Notes under the pieces: model-generated
What the model saw: the letters and a program-made list of their open reading frames with translations, nothing else
Told to the model about the DNA's origin: nothing
Database searches by the model: none
NCBI GenBank assembly: GCA_017469425.1
Contig: JAFUGJ010000085.1
Coordinates: 21,468-85,467, forward strand
Direction of reading: 5' to 3'
From: Bacteroidales bacterium
GTDB lineage: Bacteria > Bacteroidota > Bacteroidia > Bacteroidales > UBA932
DNA length: 64,000 nucleotides
Program-made: the position numbers and the translations under genes
Part shown: one piece after another, positions 35,348 to 44,440 of the stretch
Layout of the letters: each line of letters begins with the position of its first letter
Numbering within the stretch: the first letter of the stretch is position 1

Positions 35348-35878
35348 GTGGAGACTTCCCATGAAATCCTGACATGTCTCGGACAAGGAGACAGAACAGC
35401 TTTTTCGGCATTATACGACAGTTATGCCGGACAATGCGCAGGTTTCATTGATGCCCTTATCCACGATTCCGAGTCCGCACGCGACCTCACCCAGGATATT
35501 TTCGTAAAGATTTGGCTGCGCAGAAAAATTGTTTGCAGGGCGAGGGATTTCGAAGCATACCTTATGGGTATGGCAAGGAATGCAGTTCTCGACTATTCCA
35601 AACACAAGAAGGTGGCGCTCCGCTTTGTTACTGAAGCTACAGGCTTGGCTAAAGAACTGATGGGAGAATCATTCGACGCAGCCGAGCAGTCCGAAACTGT
35701 TGAAAGGCTTCAAAAGGCAATAGGCAAGATGCCGCCCCAAAGGCGCAGGATATTTGTAATGAGCAGGTTGCAGGGCATGAACAACGCTCTGATTTCAGAC
35801 CTCACAGGTTTAAGCATTCGTACTGTCGAGACTCATATCTCCCATGCCCTCAAGCAATTGAGAAAAGAGTTTTACTAA
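35348..35878 (+). CDS. ECF-type RNA polymerase sigma factor
   Basis: The frame is open from a TTG at 35306, but that codon lies upstream of a -7 box (35320-35327). The GTG at 35348 gives a normal 176-residue sigma factor beginning VETSHEILTCLGQGD. Region 2 is clear (FSALYDSYAG, DLTQDIFVKIWLRR, AYLMGMARNAVLDY) and region 4 carries the helix-turn-helix (LQGMNNALISDLTGLSIRTVETHISHALKQLRK). It belongs to the FecI-like sigma factors that pair with FecR in Bacteroidota loci. It is divergent from fecR and probably drives transcription of fecR and the SusCD block when the outer-membrane receptor is occupied. Confidence 0.93.
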   Translation: METSHEILTCLGQGDRTAFSALYDSYAGQCAGFIDALIHDSESARDLTQDIFVKIWLRRKIVCRARDFEAYLMGMARNAVLDYSKHKKVALRFVTEATGLAKELMGESFDAAEQSETVERLQKAIGKMPPQRRRIFVMSRLQGMNNALISDLTGLSIRTVETHISHALKQLRKEFY

Positions 35879-37434
35879 AAAAGGCAGCGTACTCTCCGGT
35901 AGTCTATATCCTGCACGCTGCAAGCTTCGTCGGCCGCTATGCAGGCCGCCCGGGCCGCAACTTCCCCGAGAGTCATGAACACAGGTTCCATCCTTATGGA
36001 GCCGAAAGCTATGTGGCTCGCCGACACACACACCGGAACAAGCAGATTGGTGCATTCTTCCCGCTTTGGAACTATCGCCCTGTACGAAACGGGATATGGC
36101 CCCGGAATCTTGATTTCCACATCTCCCTCGTTCTTAACCATTTTCACTCCGTTCCTCTCAACCACTATCCTCTGGCAGTTGTGCGAATCCATCATGTAGG
36201 CGGCCTCCGCTATGCCGTCCTCCACCCTGATTCTTCCCTCGCAGTCCGCCTGGGTCACGACATAATCTCCCAGCATACGCCTGCCTTCCCGCACATAGAG
36301 CTGCGGCGTCCAGTGACCGTTTTCCGTATATTCATCTTTGGGATATCCCCAGCGCGAAACCTCCCTGCTGAGCGCCTGTGGCACCCTCGGGTCGGTCAGG
36401 ATAAACCAGAAAAGTCCTTTGATGTACTCCCCGTGTGCGTCCAGAATTTCCTTGCGCCTGGAATAAGAACCCTCAATGTATCCGGAATTGCATCCTATCA
36501 TGTCGGTGGAAAAGCCTCCGTAGTTGTTTATGTCAGTTTTCCGCCCGGGCATGGGGCTCCAGATAAAATAACGGGCGTCCTCGGGCTGTGCAGCCATCAG
36601 CCGCGCCAGGAGTTCATATCTTCCAGCATCGTATCCGTCAGGTTTCGTGAAAGGGATGCGGTTGTCAGTACTGTCAGTAAGGCACACCCGGAGATTGTAA
36701 GCCTGAACCAGGCTGTCCGCCGACCCTTCGGGAGATTCCGCCGCATCCGATATTCCCCACAGCAATCCACTCGAAGGCTCTCCCGGAACCACATAAGGGT
36801 CCACCCCGTCGGGGAACTGATGATACCATGCAAAATGAAATCCGTTCCAGGGTTCGCCGTAAGTTTCGGAAGATTCCCTTCCGGTGGTGTACCCCACACC
36901 CGCGGAAGCCATCAGGTCACCCTCGTAACTGCAGTCGATGAAAACCTTTGCCCTGATTGTTTTCTCCCTACCGGCAAAACAGCCTTTATCGTCAAGGGGA
37001 GCTATTCTGATACTCTTTATCTTCCTACCTCTGACAACAGCCTTCCGAAGTCCTGTATCCTTGCAGATGCGTATCTTTGGAGAATCAAGATAGGATGCGA
37101 AAATTTCCGATGCAGCATGAGGTTCGAATACCAATTTTGATACCGTGCCGTAGTATTTCCCAACATCATCGTAAAAATCCTTTGCAAGACCGCAGAGTTT
37201 CTGACGCTTTCCCATGTCGGTCTGCCCGAGGCCTCCGGTCGTAAGGCCCCCAATATGGGAAGAAGGTTCTATCAGTATTACATTTTTCCCCTGCTGCGCA
37301 GCACTTCTGGCAGCAATAACTCCCGCTGATGTTCCGCCATAAATGCAAATATCGCAGTCCGTTCCTGCCGGAGAGGCACAGGCTGCGATGCATATTGCCG
37401 GGAGAAGAAGCGACAAAAGCCCCCTCATGCCCAT
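35875..37434 (-). CDS. Exported FAD-dependent oxidoreductase (lipoprotein)
   Basis: The 519-residue protein has a lipoprotein-type signal (LLPAICIAACASP) and a FAD-binding Rossmann start (DICIYGGTSAGVIAARSAAQQG, IEPSSHIGGLTTGGLG). The rest resembles the FAD_oxidored family (FIDCSYEGDLMASAGVGYTTGRES; VSASHIAFGSIRMEPVFMTLG). Such proteins occur near polysaccharide loci but have few known substrates. The start overlaps the glycyl-tRNA synthetase stop by one base (TAATG), so it could be transcribed from that promoter; a second ATG lies two codons in. The stop overlaps the end of the convergent sigma gene. How a flavoprotein is loaded outside the cytoplasm is an open question. Confidence 0.85.
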   Translation of the reverse strand: MGMRGLLSLLLPAICIAACASPAGTDCDICIYGGTSAGVIAARSAAQQGKNVILIEPSSHIGGLTTGGLGQTDMGKRQKLCGLAKDFYDDVGKYYGTVSKLVFEPHAASEIFASYLDSPKIRICKDTGLRKAVVRGRKIKSIRIAPLDDKGCFAGREKTIRAKVFIDCSYEGDLMASAGVGYTTGRESSETYGEPWNGFHFAWYHQFPDGVDPYVVPGEPSSGLLWGISDAAESPEGSADSLVQAYNLRVCLTDSTDNRIPFTKPDGYDAGRYELLARLMAAQPEDARYFIWSPMPGRKTDINNYGGFSTDMIGCNSGYIEGSYSRRKEILDAHGEYIKGLFWFILTDPRVPQALSREVSRWGYPKDEYTENGHWTPQLYVREGRRMLGDYVVTQADCEGRIRVEDGIAEAAYMMDSHNCQRIVVERNGVKMVKNEGDVEIKIPGPYPVSYRAIVPKREECTNLLVPVCVSASHIAFGSIRMEPVFMTLGEVAARAACIAADEACSVQDIDYRRVRCLF

Positions 37435-38972
37435 TACAGGTTCCTGAGCAAATTGCTGAGAGACACTTTCCTGTCAATCATGGCACGGAGGTCCGCAATG
37501 GGAACGCGTTCCTGTGCCATGGTGTCGCGGTCGCGCACGGTGACGCAACCGTCTTCCAGGCTCTGATGGTCAACTGTGATGCAGAACGGGGTTCCGATGG
37601 CATCCTGGCGGCGGTAGCGCTTGCCTATGCTGTCCTTTTCCTCGTACTGGCAGTTGAAGTCGTATTTGAGTTCGTCCATCACCTTCTGCGCAAGTTCGGG
37701 CAGTCCGTCCTTCTTTACGAGGGGTAGCACTGCAGCCTTTACGGGAGCAAGAGGCGCGGGGATGCTGAGCACTACGCGGCTTTCGCCGTTTTCGAGTTGT
37801 TCATTCTTGTACGCATGGCTCAGGACGGTGAGGAACATACGGTCAACTCCGATGGATGTTTCCACGCAGTAGGGAACATAGCTTTCGCCCGTTTCGCTGT
37901 CGAAGTACTGAAGTTTCTTTCCGGAGAGTTTCTGGTGGTTTCCGAGGTCGAAATCGGTACGGCTGTGAATGCCTTCCAGTTCCTTGAATCCGAAGGGGAA
38001 ATTGAACTCGATGTCGGTTGCTGCATTGGCATAATGCGCGAGCTTTTCATGGTCGTGGAAACGGTAGTTTTCATCTCCCATGCCGAGATTCTTGTGCCAT
38101 TTCATGCGGAATTCCTTCCATTTGGCAAACCATTCCATTTCGGTGCCGGGCTTGCAGAAGAACTCCATCTCCATCTGCTCGAATTCTCGCATGCGGAAGA
38201 TGAACTGGCGCGCCACTACTTCGTTGCGGAAGGCTTTGCCTATCTGTGCAATACCGAAGGGTATCTTCATGCGCCCGGTCTTCTGCACATTGATGTAGTC
38301 GACAAATATGCCCTGTGCGGTTTCGGGACGGAGATACACGGTATTGGAACCTTCTCCGGTGGAGCCGAACTGAGTGCTGAACATCAGGTTGAACTGGCGC
38401 ACATCGGTCCAGTTCTTTGTTCCGGAAATGGGGCAGACTATATTGCAGTCGAGAATTATCTGCTTGTACTCGGCAAGGTCGTTCGCCTGTTCCGCCTTCA
38501 GGTAGCGGTTGTGAACTTCCTCATAGTGAGCCTTTTCGCGAAGGATGTTGGGATTGGTTTCGCGGAATTTGGCCTCATCGAAAGCCTCACCGAAACGCCT
38601 GCGACCCTTCTCTACCTCCTTGTTCATCTTCTCCTCTATCTTTGCGAGATAGTCTTCGATGAGAACATCGGCACGGTAGCGTTTCTTGGAGTCGCGGTTG
38701 TCGATGAGCGGGTCGTTGAAGGCAGCGACATGCCCGGATGCAACCCATGTGCTGGGATGCATGAAAATAGCGGCATCGATTCCCACTATATTCTCATGGA
38801 GGCGGACCATTGCCTGCCACCAGTAATTCTTGATATTGTTCTTGAGTTCCACACCAAGCTGGCCATAGTCATACACGGCGCCGAGACCGTCGTAGATTTC
38901 GCTGGAAGGGAAGATGAATCCGTATTCCTTGCAGTGGGCCACCAAGATTTTGAAAAGTTCGTCCTGTGTCAT
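37434..38972 (-). CDS. glyS: Glycine--tRNA ligase (single-chain, eukaryote/archaea-like type)
   Basis: The 512-residue class II synthetase shows the single-subunit GlyRS pattern: EYGFIFPSSEIYDGLGAVYDYG at the N-terminus, motif 2 region (VYLRPETAQGIFVDYINV; GKAFRNEVVARQFIFRMREFEQMEMEFF), motif 3 (CVETSIGVDRMFL) and a C-terminal anticodon-binding domain (VKAAVLPLVKKDGLPELAQKVM). It charges tRNA-Gly and is unrelated to the two-subunit glyQ/glyS enzyme. A promoter overlaps the folK end (39026-38995). It shares one base with the start of the FAD oxidoreductase gene. Confidence 0.97.
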   Translation of the reverse strand: MTQDELFKILVAHCKEYGFIFPSSEIYDGLGAVYDYGQLGVELKNNIKNYWWQAMVRLHENIVGIDAAIFMHPSTWVASGHVAAFNDPLIDNRDSKKRYRADVLIEDYLAKIEEKMNKEVEKGRRRFGEAFDEAKFRETNPNILREKAHYEEVHNRYLKAEQANDLAEYKQIILDCNIVCPISGTKNWTDVRQFNLMFSTQFGSTGEGSNTVYLRPETAQGIFVDYINVQKTGRMKIPFGIAQIGKAFRNEVVARQFIFRMREFEQMEMEFFCKPGTEMEWFAKWKEFRMKWHKNLGMGDENYRFHDHEKLAHYANAATDIEFNFPFGFKELEGIHSRTDFDLGNHQKLSGKKLQYFDSETGESYVPYCVETSIGVDRMFLTVLSHAYKNEQLENGESRVVLSIPAPLAPVKAAVLPLVKKDGLPELAQKVMDELKYDFNCQYEEKDSIGKRYRRQDAIGTPFCITVDHQSLEDGCVTVRDRDTMAQERVPIADLRAMIDRKVSLSNLLRNL

Positions 38973-38994
38973 TTTCCTATTATCTATTTATCTG

Positions 38995-39026
38995 CAAATT
39001 TAATCATTTTTGCGCACCTGATCCAA
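38995..39026 (-). promoter_or_regulatory. Promoter of glyS
   Basis: TTG (39026-39024) and TAAATTTG (39002-38995) on the minus strand are separated by 21 bases. The -7 box overlaps the folK stop codon and lies 23 bases before the glyS ATG. Confidence 0.55.
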
Positions 39027-39425
39027 GAGTGGGCGGATAAAGGGCCTTTCCTCCACCTGAGGATGGGGAATCGTGAGCGTAGGGGTGGACATCTGCACTT
39101 TCCCGTAAAGGAGGATATCGATGTCAACGATGCGGTTGTGGTATATCCTGCTCCCGTCCGCTGCATACTGCGGCTGGTCGGTACGGCCCATGCGCCGTTC
39201 TATCTCCTTGCATATGCCGAGTATGGTTTCCGGACGCTTGCGGGTGTTGTATCGCGCCACGCAATTCAGGAAAGACGGTCCGTCGAAACCAACAGCTTCC
39301 GTTTCCATTATTTCGGAAAGCGCTTCATATCGCCCGAGATACCCATTCAGGAAACTCAGGGCCGACATTATATTGGCCTTCCGTGCTCCAATGTTGCTTC
39401 CAAGTGCAAGATAAAGTTCTGCCAT
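39000..39425 (-). CDS. folK: 2-amino-4-hydroxy-6-hydroxymethyldihydropteridine diphosphokinase
   Basis: The 141-residue protein starts ELYLALGSNIGARKANI, the HPPK signature, and carries EIERRMGR and the catalytic RIVDIDILLYG block plus IPHPQVEERPFIRPLL. HPPK transfers pyrophosphate from ATP to the pterin in folate synthesis. It is 6 bases behind the DUF59 gene at the end of the suf group (sufS-sufE-DUF59-folK), an arrangement with no obvious functional link to folate. Confidence 0.96.
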   Translation of the reverse strand: MAELYLALGSNIGARKANIMSALSFLNGYLGRYEALSEIMETEAVGFDGPSFLNCVARYNTRKRPETILGICKEIERRMGRTDQPQYAADGSRIYHNRIVDIDILLYGKVQMSTPTLTIPHPQVEERPFIRPLLDQVRKND

Positions 39426-39431
39426 ATCGCT

Positions 39432-39794
39432 TTACAGTTCAGGATCCATTCCAAGAGCGATGCGGGCTTCGTCGGACAGCATGGACTGATCCCATACCGG
39501 TTCGAAAGTGAGTTCTATTTCACACTTGGTAATCCCCGGGGTGAGTTCCACGCTATGCTGCACTTCAGCAATCACCTCGTCTGCCATGGGGCAGTTAGGC
39601 GCGGTGAAAGTCATTTTGATATACACTTCATGGGCCTTGTTGATGTTCAACTCGTAGATGAGGCCCAGGTCGTAGATATTGACAGGAATCTCAGGGTCGT
39701 ACACCTGCTTCAAGGCGAGGATAACCGCATCGTAAAGGGGCGAAAGTTCCTTTACATCTTCCGGGGTGAGTATTTCATCCATATTGTCAGACAT
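39432..39794 (-). CDS. DUF59/MIP18-family iron-sulfur assembly protein
   Basis: The 120-residue protein is a DUF59 (SufT/PaaD-like) domain: LKQVYDPEIPVNIYDLGLIYELNI, and FTAPNCPMADEVIAEVQ with the conserved Cys. Members help deliver Fe-S clusters to target proteins. Its start overlaps the sufE end by 8 bases, consistent with a joint role with SufS and SufE. Confidence 0.93.
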   Translation of the reverse strand: MSDNMDEILTPEDVKELSPLYDAVILALKQVYDPEIPVNIYDLGLIYELNINKAHEVYIKMTFTAPNCPMADEVIAEVQHSVELTPGITKCEIELTFEPVWDQSMLSDEARIALGMDPEL

Positions 39795-40203
39795 TCTTTT
39801 CAGCCTCCGTGCGTATCGTGTTTATCATGGAAAGAAGCCCATTCGCCCTGGTTGGAGAAAGGTTCTCCTTCAATCCAATTTGTTCTATGAAAGAAAAGTC
39901 ATCACCAGCAATCTCCTCTGCGGTGCGACCGCTGTAAACAGAAATCAAAAGAGAAATAATTCCCTTTGTAATGATGGCATCGCTGTCCGCCCGGAAATAA
40001 AGCCTGCCGCCGCGCAGCTCTGTATCGAGCCAAACGCGTGACTGACAACCCTTTATTAAGCGGTCATCGGTCTTAAGTTCCACGGGGAACACTTCAAGAT
40101 TCTTTCCAAGATCGATGAGATACTCATACTTGTCGAGCCACTCGTCGAACATGGAAAACTCTTCTACTACAGCGTTTTTAGCATCCTCTAAACTCTGCAT
40201 CAT
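39787..40203 (-). CDS. sufE: SufE-like sulfur acceptor
   Basis: The 138-residue protein has the SufE core with the acceptor cysteine in IKGCQSRVWLDT and the following GIISLLISVYSGRTAEEIAGDDF. SufE takes persulfide sulfur from SufS and passes it to the Fe-S scaffold. The ATG overlaps the sufS stop by 4 bases (ATGA at 40200-40203). SufBCD genes are not in this window. Confidence 0.96.
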   Translation of the reverse strand: MMQSLEDAKNAVVEEFSMFDEWLDKYEYLIDLGKNLEVFPVELKTDDRLIKGCQSRVWLDTELRGGRLYFRADSDAIITKGIISLLISVYSGRTAEEIAGDDFSFIEQIGLKENLSPTRANGLLSMINTIRTEAEKNV

Positions 40204-41420
40204 CTCAACATTTTAACAGCCTTCCTGAGGCTTTCCACAAAATATCGGGCTTCGTCCATGGTGTTGTAAGGAGCGAACGACGCCCTCAGCAAACCTGTAA
40301 CGCCCAAACTGTCCATCAAAGGTTCGGCACACATCTGTCCGGACCTGGTTGCGATGCCCATTTTATCGAGAATCAGCGCAAGGTCCTCATGGTGAACACC
40401 ATCGACCGCAATGGAAAACAGGCTGATTTTGTTTTCGGCATCGTGCGGATTTCCATAAAGGGTTACGCCAGGTTCTGAAGCCATGGTTTCGAGCATCCAA
40501 TCCTTCAGTTCCGAAGTCCTGGCAACCAAATCGCTATCCCTCATTTGTTTAATAAGCTCAATGGCAGGCTTGAGGGTTGGAACGCCCGAGATGTTTTGGG
40601 TTCCTGCTTCGAACCTTCGGGGAATGGGAGCAAAGGTGGTTTTATCCCAACTGACACTCTCTATCATCTCCCCTCCGCCCATATAAGGAGGCAAGTTTTC
40701 AAGCAAATGTTTCTTTCCATACAGAACTCCGGTTCCGGGAGCCGCATACATCTTGTGTCCGGAGAACGCATAGAAGTCGCAATCCATGCGGCGGACATCG
40801 GTCTCGACATGGGGAATTCCCTGGGCACCGTCAACAAGCAGCAATGTTCCGTTGGCATGGCAGGTATCGGCAATCTTTCTTACAGGATTTACCACGCCGA
40901 GAACATTGGAAACCTGGGAGACGCAGCAAATCTTTGTCCTGTCACTTAGAAGCGAAGGAAGAAGATCTAAGCGCAATTCACCCTGCTCATTTATAGGTAA
41001 AACTTTGATTATAAGCTTATTACTATCCTTGAGCAACTGCCATGGAACTATGTTGGAATGGTGCTCTGCGGCAGAAATGATTATTTCATCTCCCTCGGAA
41101 AAAGACTTTCCGAGAGTTGCGGCCAGGAGGTTCACGGACTGCGTGGTTCCGGAAGTGAAGACAATTTCTTCCGGAAATTCCGCACCGATAAAAGAAGCGA
41201 CGGCCTCCCTTGTGGACTCATACTCCTCGGTGGCGGCAACTGCAGTAAAATGTACTGCTCGATGAAGGTTGGAATTATACTTCAACGACATTTCCTCCCA
41301 TTTACGCACTACCGGAAGCGGACGGAGGGATGTTGCCGCATTGTCAAGATAAACAAGCGGCTTTCCGTAAACCTTCCCAGCAGTCTGAGGAAACAGGGAG
41401 CGTAATTCGTCGATATTCAT
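40200..41420 (-). CDS. sufS: Cysteine desulfurase SufS
   Basis: The ATG at 41420 (MNIDELRSLFP) is chosen over a more upstream in-frame codon at 41450, because a -7 box lies at 41446-41439. The 406-residue PLP enzyme shows VYLDNAATSLRP, SAAEHHSNIVPW, the PLP lysine in FSGHKMYAAPGTG and the catalytic cysteine in RSGQMCAEPLM, the group II (SufS) arrangement. It releases sulfur from cysteine for Fe-S clusters together with the coupled SufE. Confidence 0.97.
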   Translation of the reverse strand: MNIDELRSLFPQTAGKVYGKPLVYLDNAATSLRPLPVVRKWEEMSLKYNSNLHRAVHFTAVAATEEYESTREAVASFIGAEFPEEIVFTSGTTQSVNLLAATLGKSFSEGDEIIISAAEHHSNIVPWQLLKDSNKLIIKVLPINEQGELRLDLLPSLLSDRTKICCVSQVSNVLGVVNPVRKIADTCHANGTLLLVDGAQGIPHVETDVRRMDCDFYAFSGHKMYAAPGTGVLYGKKHLLENLPPYMGGGEMIESVSWDKTTFAPIPRRFEAGTQNISGVPTLKPAIELIKQMRDSDLVARTSELKDWMLETMASEPGVTLYGNPHDAENKISLFSIAVDGVHHEDLALILDKMGIATRSGQMCAEPLMDSLGVTGLLRASFAPYNTMDEARYFVESLRKAVKMLR

Positions 41421-41438
41421 ATTCAGTAAATAGAAAAG

Positions 41439-41466
41439 CAAAATTAGCAAAATTTAAGTACATTTG
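41439..41466. promoter_or_regulatory. Divergent -7 boxes for sufS (minus) and ruvA (plus)
   Basis: On the minus strand TAATTTTG (41446-41439) lies 19 bases before the sufS ATG; on the plus strand TACATTTG (41459-41466) lies 23 bases before the ruvA ATG. Both fit TAnnTTTG. Clear -33 boxes were not found. Confidence 0.55.
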
Positions 41467-41488
41467 CGATAATTAACTCCACAATACA

Positions 41489-42082
41489 ATGATAGATTAC
41501 ATTTCCGGCAAAATTGAAGAACTCAACCCTACCCAGGTCGTGATTGACAACAATGGCATAGGCTACCGACTGGAAATTTCCCTGCAGACCTACGCACTGC
41601 TCGAAGGAAAAGACAGCGGCAGGGTTTATGTTCAGACACAAGTGAATACCAGAGATGGAAGCGAGGTGTCGTATGGGTTTGCAAATAAAGATGAACGAGC
41701 TCTGTTTCAACTAATTACAAGTGTTTCCGGAATGGGGGCGGCATCTGCAAGAATGGTTCTTTCTTCGCTCTCGGCAGACGAATTCCGTCAGGCCGTATTG
41801 TCGGAAAATGTCAACCTGATAAAATCAGTAAAAGGAATAGGACTGAAAACTGCACAACGGCTCGTACTCGAACTTAAAGACAAGATTGTCGAAGGCGGAG
41901 GAAGCGACTCTTCAGCACTATTCAGCGTAGCAAGCAACGAAGTCATTGACGAAGCGAGCACAGCCCTGGTTCTGCTTGGATTCAACAAGGCAAATGTTCA
42001 GAAAGCTATACAGCAGATACTCAAATCGAAGCCGGACGCACCGGTGGAAGAAATAATAAAGAGTGCGCTGAAAATGCTTTAA
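41489..42082 (+). CDS. ruvA: Holliday junction branch migration protein RuvA
   Basis: The 197-residue protein has the RuvA OB-fold start (MIDYISGKIEELNPTQVVIDNNGIGY), the helix-hairpin-helix motifs (LITSVSGMGAASARMVLSSL; LIKSVKGIGLKTAQRLVLELKDK) and the C-terminal three-helix domain that contacts RuvB. It binds four-way junctions and loads RuvB (49186-50205, not adjacent). Convergent with mnmG, stop codons 3 bases apart. Confidence 0.97.
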   Translation: MIDYISGKIEELNPTQVVIDNNGIGYRLEISLQTYALLEGKDSGRVYVQTQVNTRDGSEVSYGFANKDERALFQLITSVSGMGAASARMVLSSLSADEFRQAVLSENVNLIKSVKGIGLKTAQRLVLELKDKIVEGGGSDSSALFSVASNEVIDEASTALVLLGFNKANVQKAIQQILKSKPDAPVEEIIKSALKML

Positions 42083-42085
42083 ACC

Positions 42086-43954
42086 TCAGCGTCCAAAATA
42101 AACGAGAAGTACCGAAATATCGGAAGGAGAAACTCCGGAAATACGAGAAGCCTGAGCTATGGTTTTAGGAGCATAGCGCTTGAGTTTTTGCCTGCATTCT
42201 ATTGTAAGTCCGGAAACCCTGTCGAAGTCAAAACCATCAGGAATAACAAGATTCTCCAGTTTCTGCAGTTTTTCCGCCATTCGCTTCTCCCTTTCAATAT
42301 AGCCACGGTATTTCAGAGTAATCTCCGCAGACTCTACTACTTTTTCATCGAAAATATCCAGTGTTCCATGTGGAACAAATTCTAATAAATCTCCAAGATT
42401 GACTTCAGGGCGCAAGGCGACTTCCGCTATCTTTTTTGAATCACCAAGCGGCGAAGAGGAAACGGAAGCAAGATAATCGTTAGCTTGCTTAGCAGTCACA
42501 TTAGTAGAATCACAGAAGTTCAGGAGTGCATCAACCTTTTCGTATTTCTCTGAAGTAAGTCTGTAGCGTTCCTCGGAGGCAAGACCTATCCTATAAGCCT
42601 TTTCAGTCAGTCTCTCATCAGCATTGTCCTGACGCAGCAGAACCCTGTATTCTGCCCTGGAAGTAAACATCCTGTAAGGTTCATCGACCCCTTTGGTAAT
42701 AAGGTCATCAATAAGAACCCCAATATAAGATTCACTTCGGCCAAGAATAAAATCTTCCTTATCCTTCAAGCGCAGATGTGCATTGATACCGGCAACCAAT
42801 CCCTGGGCGGCAGCTTCCTCATAACCGGTAGTACCGTTAACCTGGCCTGCAAGATAGAGTCCTTCAACCAACCTTGATTCAAGGGTAGGCCTCAACTGTG
42901 ACGGATCAAAATAATCATATTCCACAGCATAGGCAGGCTTGAAAATTTTGGCATTTTCCAATCCTTTGATTGCATGAAGGGCATCAAGCTGGACTTGTAA
43001 AGGAAGCGACGACGAAAAACCCTGAAGATAATATTCTGTGGTATCGCTTCCTTCCGGTTCGAGAAACAGTTGATGAGCATCGTTCTCCGGAAAAACCCGG
43101 AGTTTATCTTCAATGCTCGGGCAATACCTTGGACCTTTCCCGTGAATCATCCCGGTAAACATAGGAGAATCCTCGAAACCTGTGCGGAGTATATCGTGCA
43201 CCTCAGCATTAGTATGAAGGATATAGCAGTTCATCTGCCTGCCGGAAGACTGCACGGAAGAAGGAATATCCAGGAAACTGAATCTGTCAGGATTTTCATC
43301 CCCGAACTGTACAGGAAGGACGGAAGTATCGACAGAAGAAATATCAATCCTGGGAGGAGTGCCCGTTTTCATCCTGCCTACCCGGATACCGAATTCTTCA
43401 AGCTGAGAACTCAGACCAACTGAAGGCTTCTCCCCAATCCTGCCTCCTTCAAACTGTGTGCGTCCTATAAAAATCTTCCCGCCAAGGAAGGTTCCCGCGG
43501 TCAGGATAAGCGCCCGACATTTAAAAATTGCCCCGGTAATTGTACAAACTCCGCAAATTTTTGAATTCTCAAAGAGAAAAGAAATCGCTAAATCGGCGTA
43601 AATATCTAAGTTACAATTAGTTTCGAGAAATTTACGCCAAGTGGCCGAAAAAGCGCGTTTATCACACTGCGCCCGGGGGCTCCACATGGCAGGACCCTTG
43701 CTCCTGTTAAGCATCCTGAACTGAAGGGTAGTAGCATCAGTTACAATGCCGGAATACCCTCCGAGAGCATCTATTTCTTTAACTATCTGACCTTTAGCTA
43801 TTCCTCCCATTGCAGGATTGCAGCTCATCCGCGCAAACCCATCAAGGTCCATGGAAATCAAAAGGACGGAACTCCCAAGCCTCGCAGCGGCCATGGCAGC
43901 TTCGCATCCGGCATGACCTCCCCCGACAACGATTATGTCATAAGACAATTCCAT
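42086..43954 (-). CDS. mnmG: tRNA uridine-5-carboxymethylaminomethyl modification enzyme MnmG
   Basis: The 622-residue FAD protein begins [22 protein letters not shown], contains [24 protein letters not shown] and [11 protein letters not shown], and ends with the helical domain ([32 protein letters not shown]). With MnmE it modifies the wobble uridine of several tRNAs. It follows ybeY by 6 bases, so the two are probably co-transcribed. The region 41-44.5 kb is visibly richer in A+T than the SusCD block. Confidence 0.98.
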   Translation of the reverse strand: MELSYDIIVVGGGHAGCEAAMAAARLGSSVLLISMDLDGFARMSCNPAMGGIAKGQIVKEIDALGGYSGIVTDATTLQFRMLNRSKGPAMWSPRAQCDKRAFSATWRKFLETNCNLDIYADLAISFLFENSKICGVCTITGAIFKCRALILTAGTFLGGKIFIGRTQFEGGRIGEKPSVGLSSQLEEFGIRVGRMKTGTPPRIDISSVDTSVLPVQFGDENPDRFSFLDIPSSVQSSGRQMNCYILHTNAEVHDILRTGFEDSPMFTGMIHGKGPRYCPSIEDKLRVFPENDAHQLFLEPEGSDTTEYYLQGFSSSLPLQVQLDALHAIKGLENAKIFKPAYAVEYDYFDPSQLRPTLESRLVEGLYLAGQVNGTTGYEEAAAQGLVAGINAHLRLKDKEDFILGRSESYIGVLIDDLITKGVDEPYRMFTSRAEYRVLLRQDNADERLTEKAYRIGLASEERYRLTSEKYEKVDALLNFCDSTNVTAKQANDYLASVSSSPLGDSKKIAEVALRPEVNLGDLLEFVPHGTLDIFDEKVVESAEITLKYRGYIEREKRMAEKLQKLENLVIPDGFDFDRVSGLTIECRQKLKRYAPKTIAQASRISGVSPSDISVLLVYFGR

Positions 43955-43960
43955 CCTGCT

Positions 43961-44395
43961 TTACTTTGCCAGACCGCAGACTACAGGACGAAGGGAAAGA
44001 TAATAATTCTCTTTATCCCTCATCTGCTTTTGTTCCTCGGGAGTATGATCATCAAAACCTATCAGATGAAGCAAACCATGAACAATAACCCTGTTAAGCT
44101 CGTCGGAAAACTCAGTTCCGTAAAATTCGGCATTGTATTTGACAGAGTCGATGCTGATGAACAAATCACCGGACAATACATTTCCTTCACAATAGTCGAA
44201 GGTAATTATATCGGTAAAATAGTCATGCTGAAGAAACTTCATATTGACATCGAGGATGTAATTGTCGGAGCAGAATATGATATTTATGTCGCCGAGACGG
44301 CGGACTTCGCTCTGTGCAACAAACTTAAGCCACTTATTATTAAGTAGTTTTTGCTTAAATTCAAACCTGATATCCTCGTTGAAATACCTAACCAT
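43961..44395 (-). CDS. ybeY: Endoribonuclease YbeY (16S rRNA maturation)
   Basis: The 144-residue protein carries the metal site HGLLHLIGFDDH (three histidines) and the DIITFDYCEGNVLSGDLFIS block of the UPF0054 family. YbeY takes part in 16S rRNA 3' processing and ribosome quality control. A -7 box (44423-44416) precedes it by 21 bases, and mnmG follows closely. Confidence 0.96.
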   Translation of the reverse strand: MVRYFNEDIRFEFKQKLLNNKWLKFVAQSEVRRLGDINIIFCSDNYILDVNMKFLQHDYFTDIITFDYCEGNVLSGDLFISIDSVKYNAEFYGTEFSDELNRVIVHGLLHLIGFDDHTPEEQKQMRDKENYYLSLRPVVCGLAK

Positions 44396-44415
44396 AAGTT
44401 TTTTGAAATATAATG

Positions 44416-44423
44416 CAAATTTA
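44416..44423 (-). promoter_or_regulatory. -7 box of the ybeY-mnmG operon
   Basis: TAAATTTG on the minus strand matches TAnnTTTG; the ybeY ATG follows 21 bases later. Confidence 0.55.
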
Positions 44424-44440
44424 CAACTAATAATAAAAAA

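Noticed and set aside
37797-39890. 697-codon open frame on the plus strand across glyS, folK and the DUF59 gene
   Set aside because: It runs opposite three well-identified genes and their gaps. No start signal or domain supports it.
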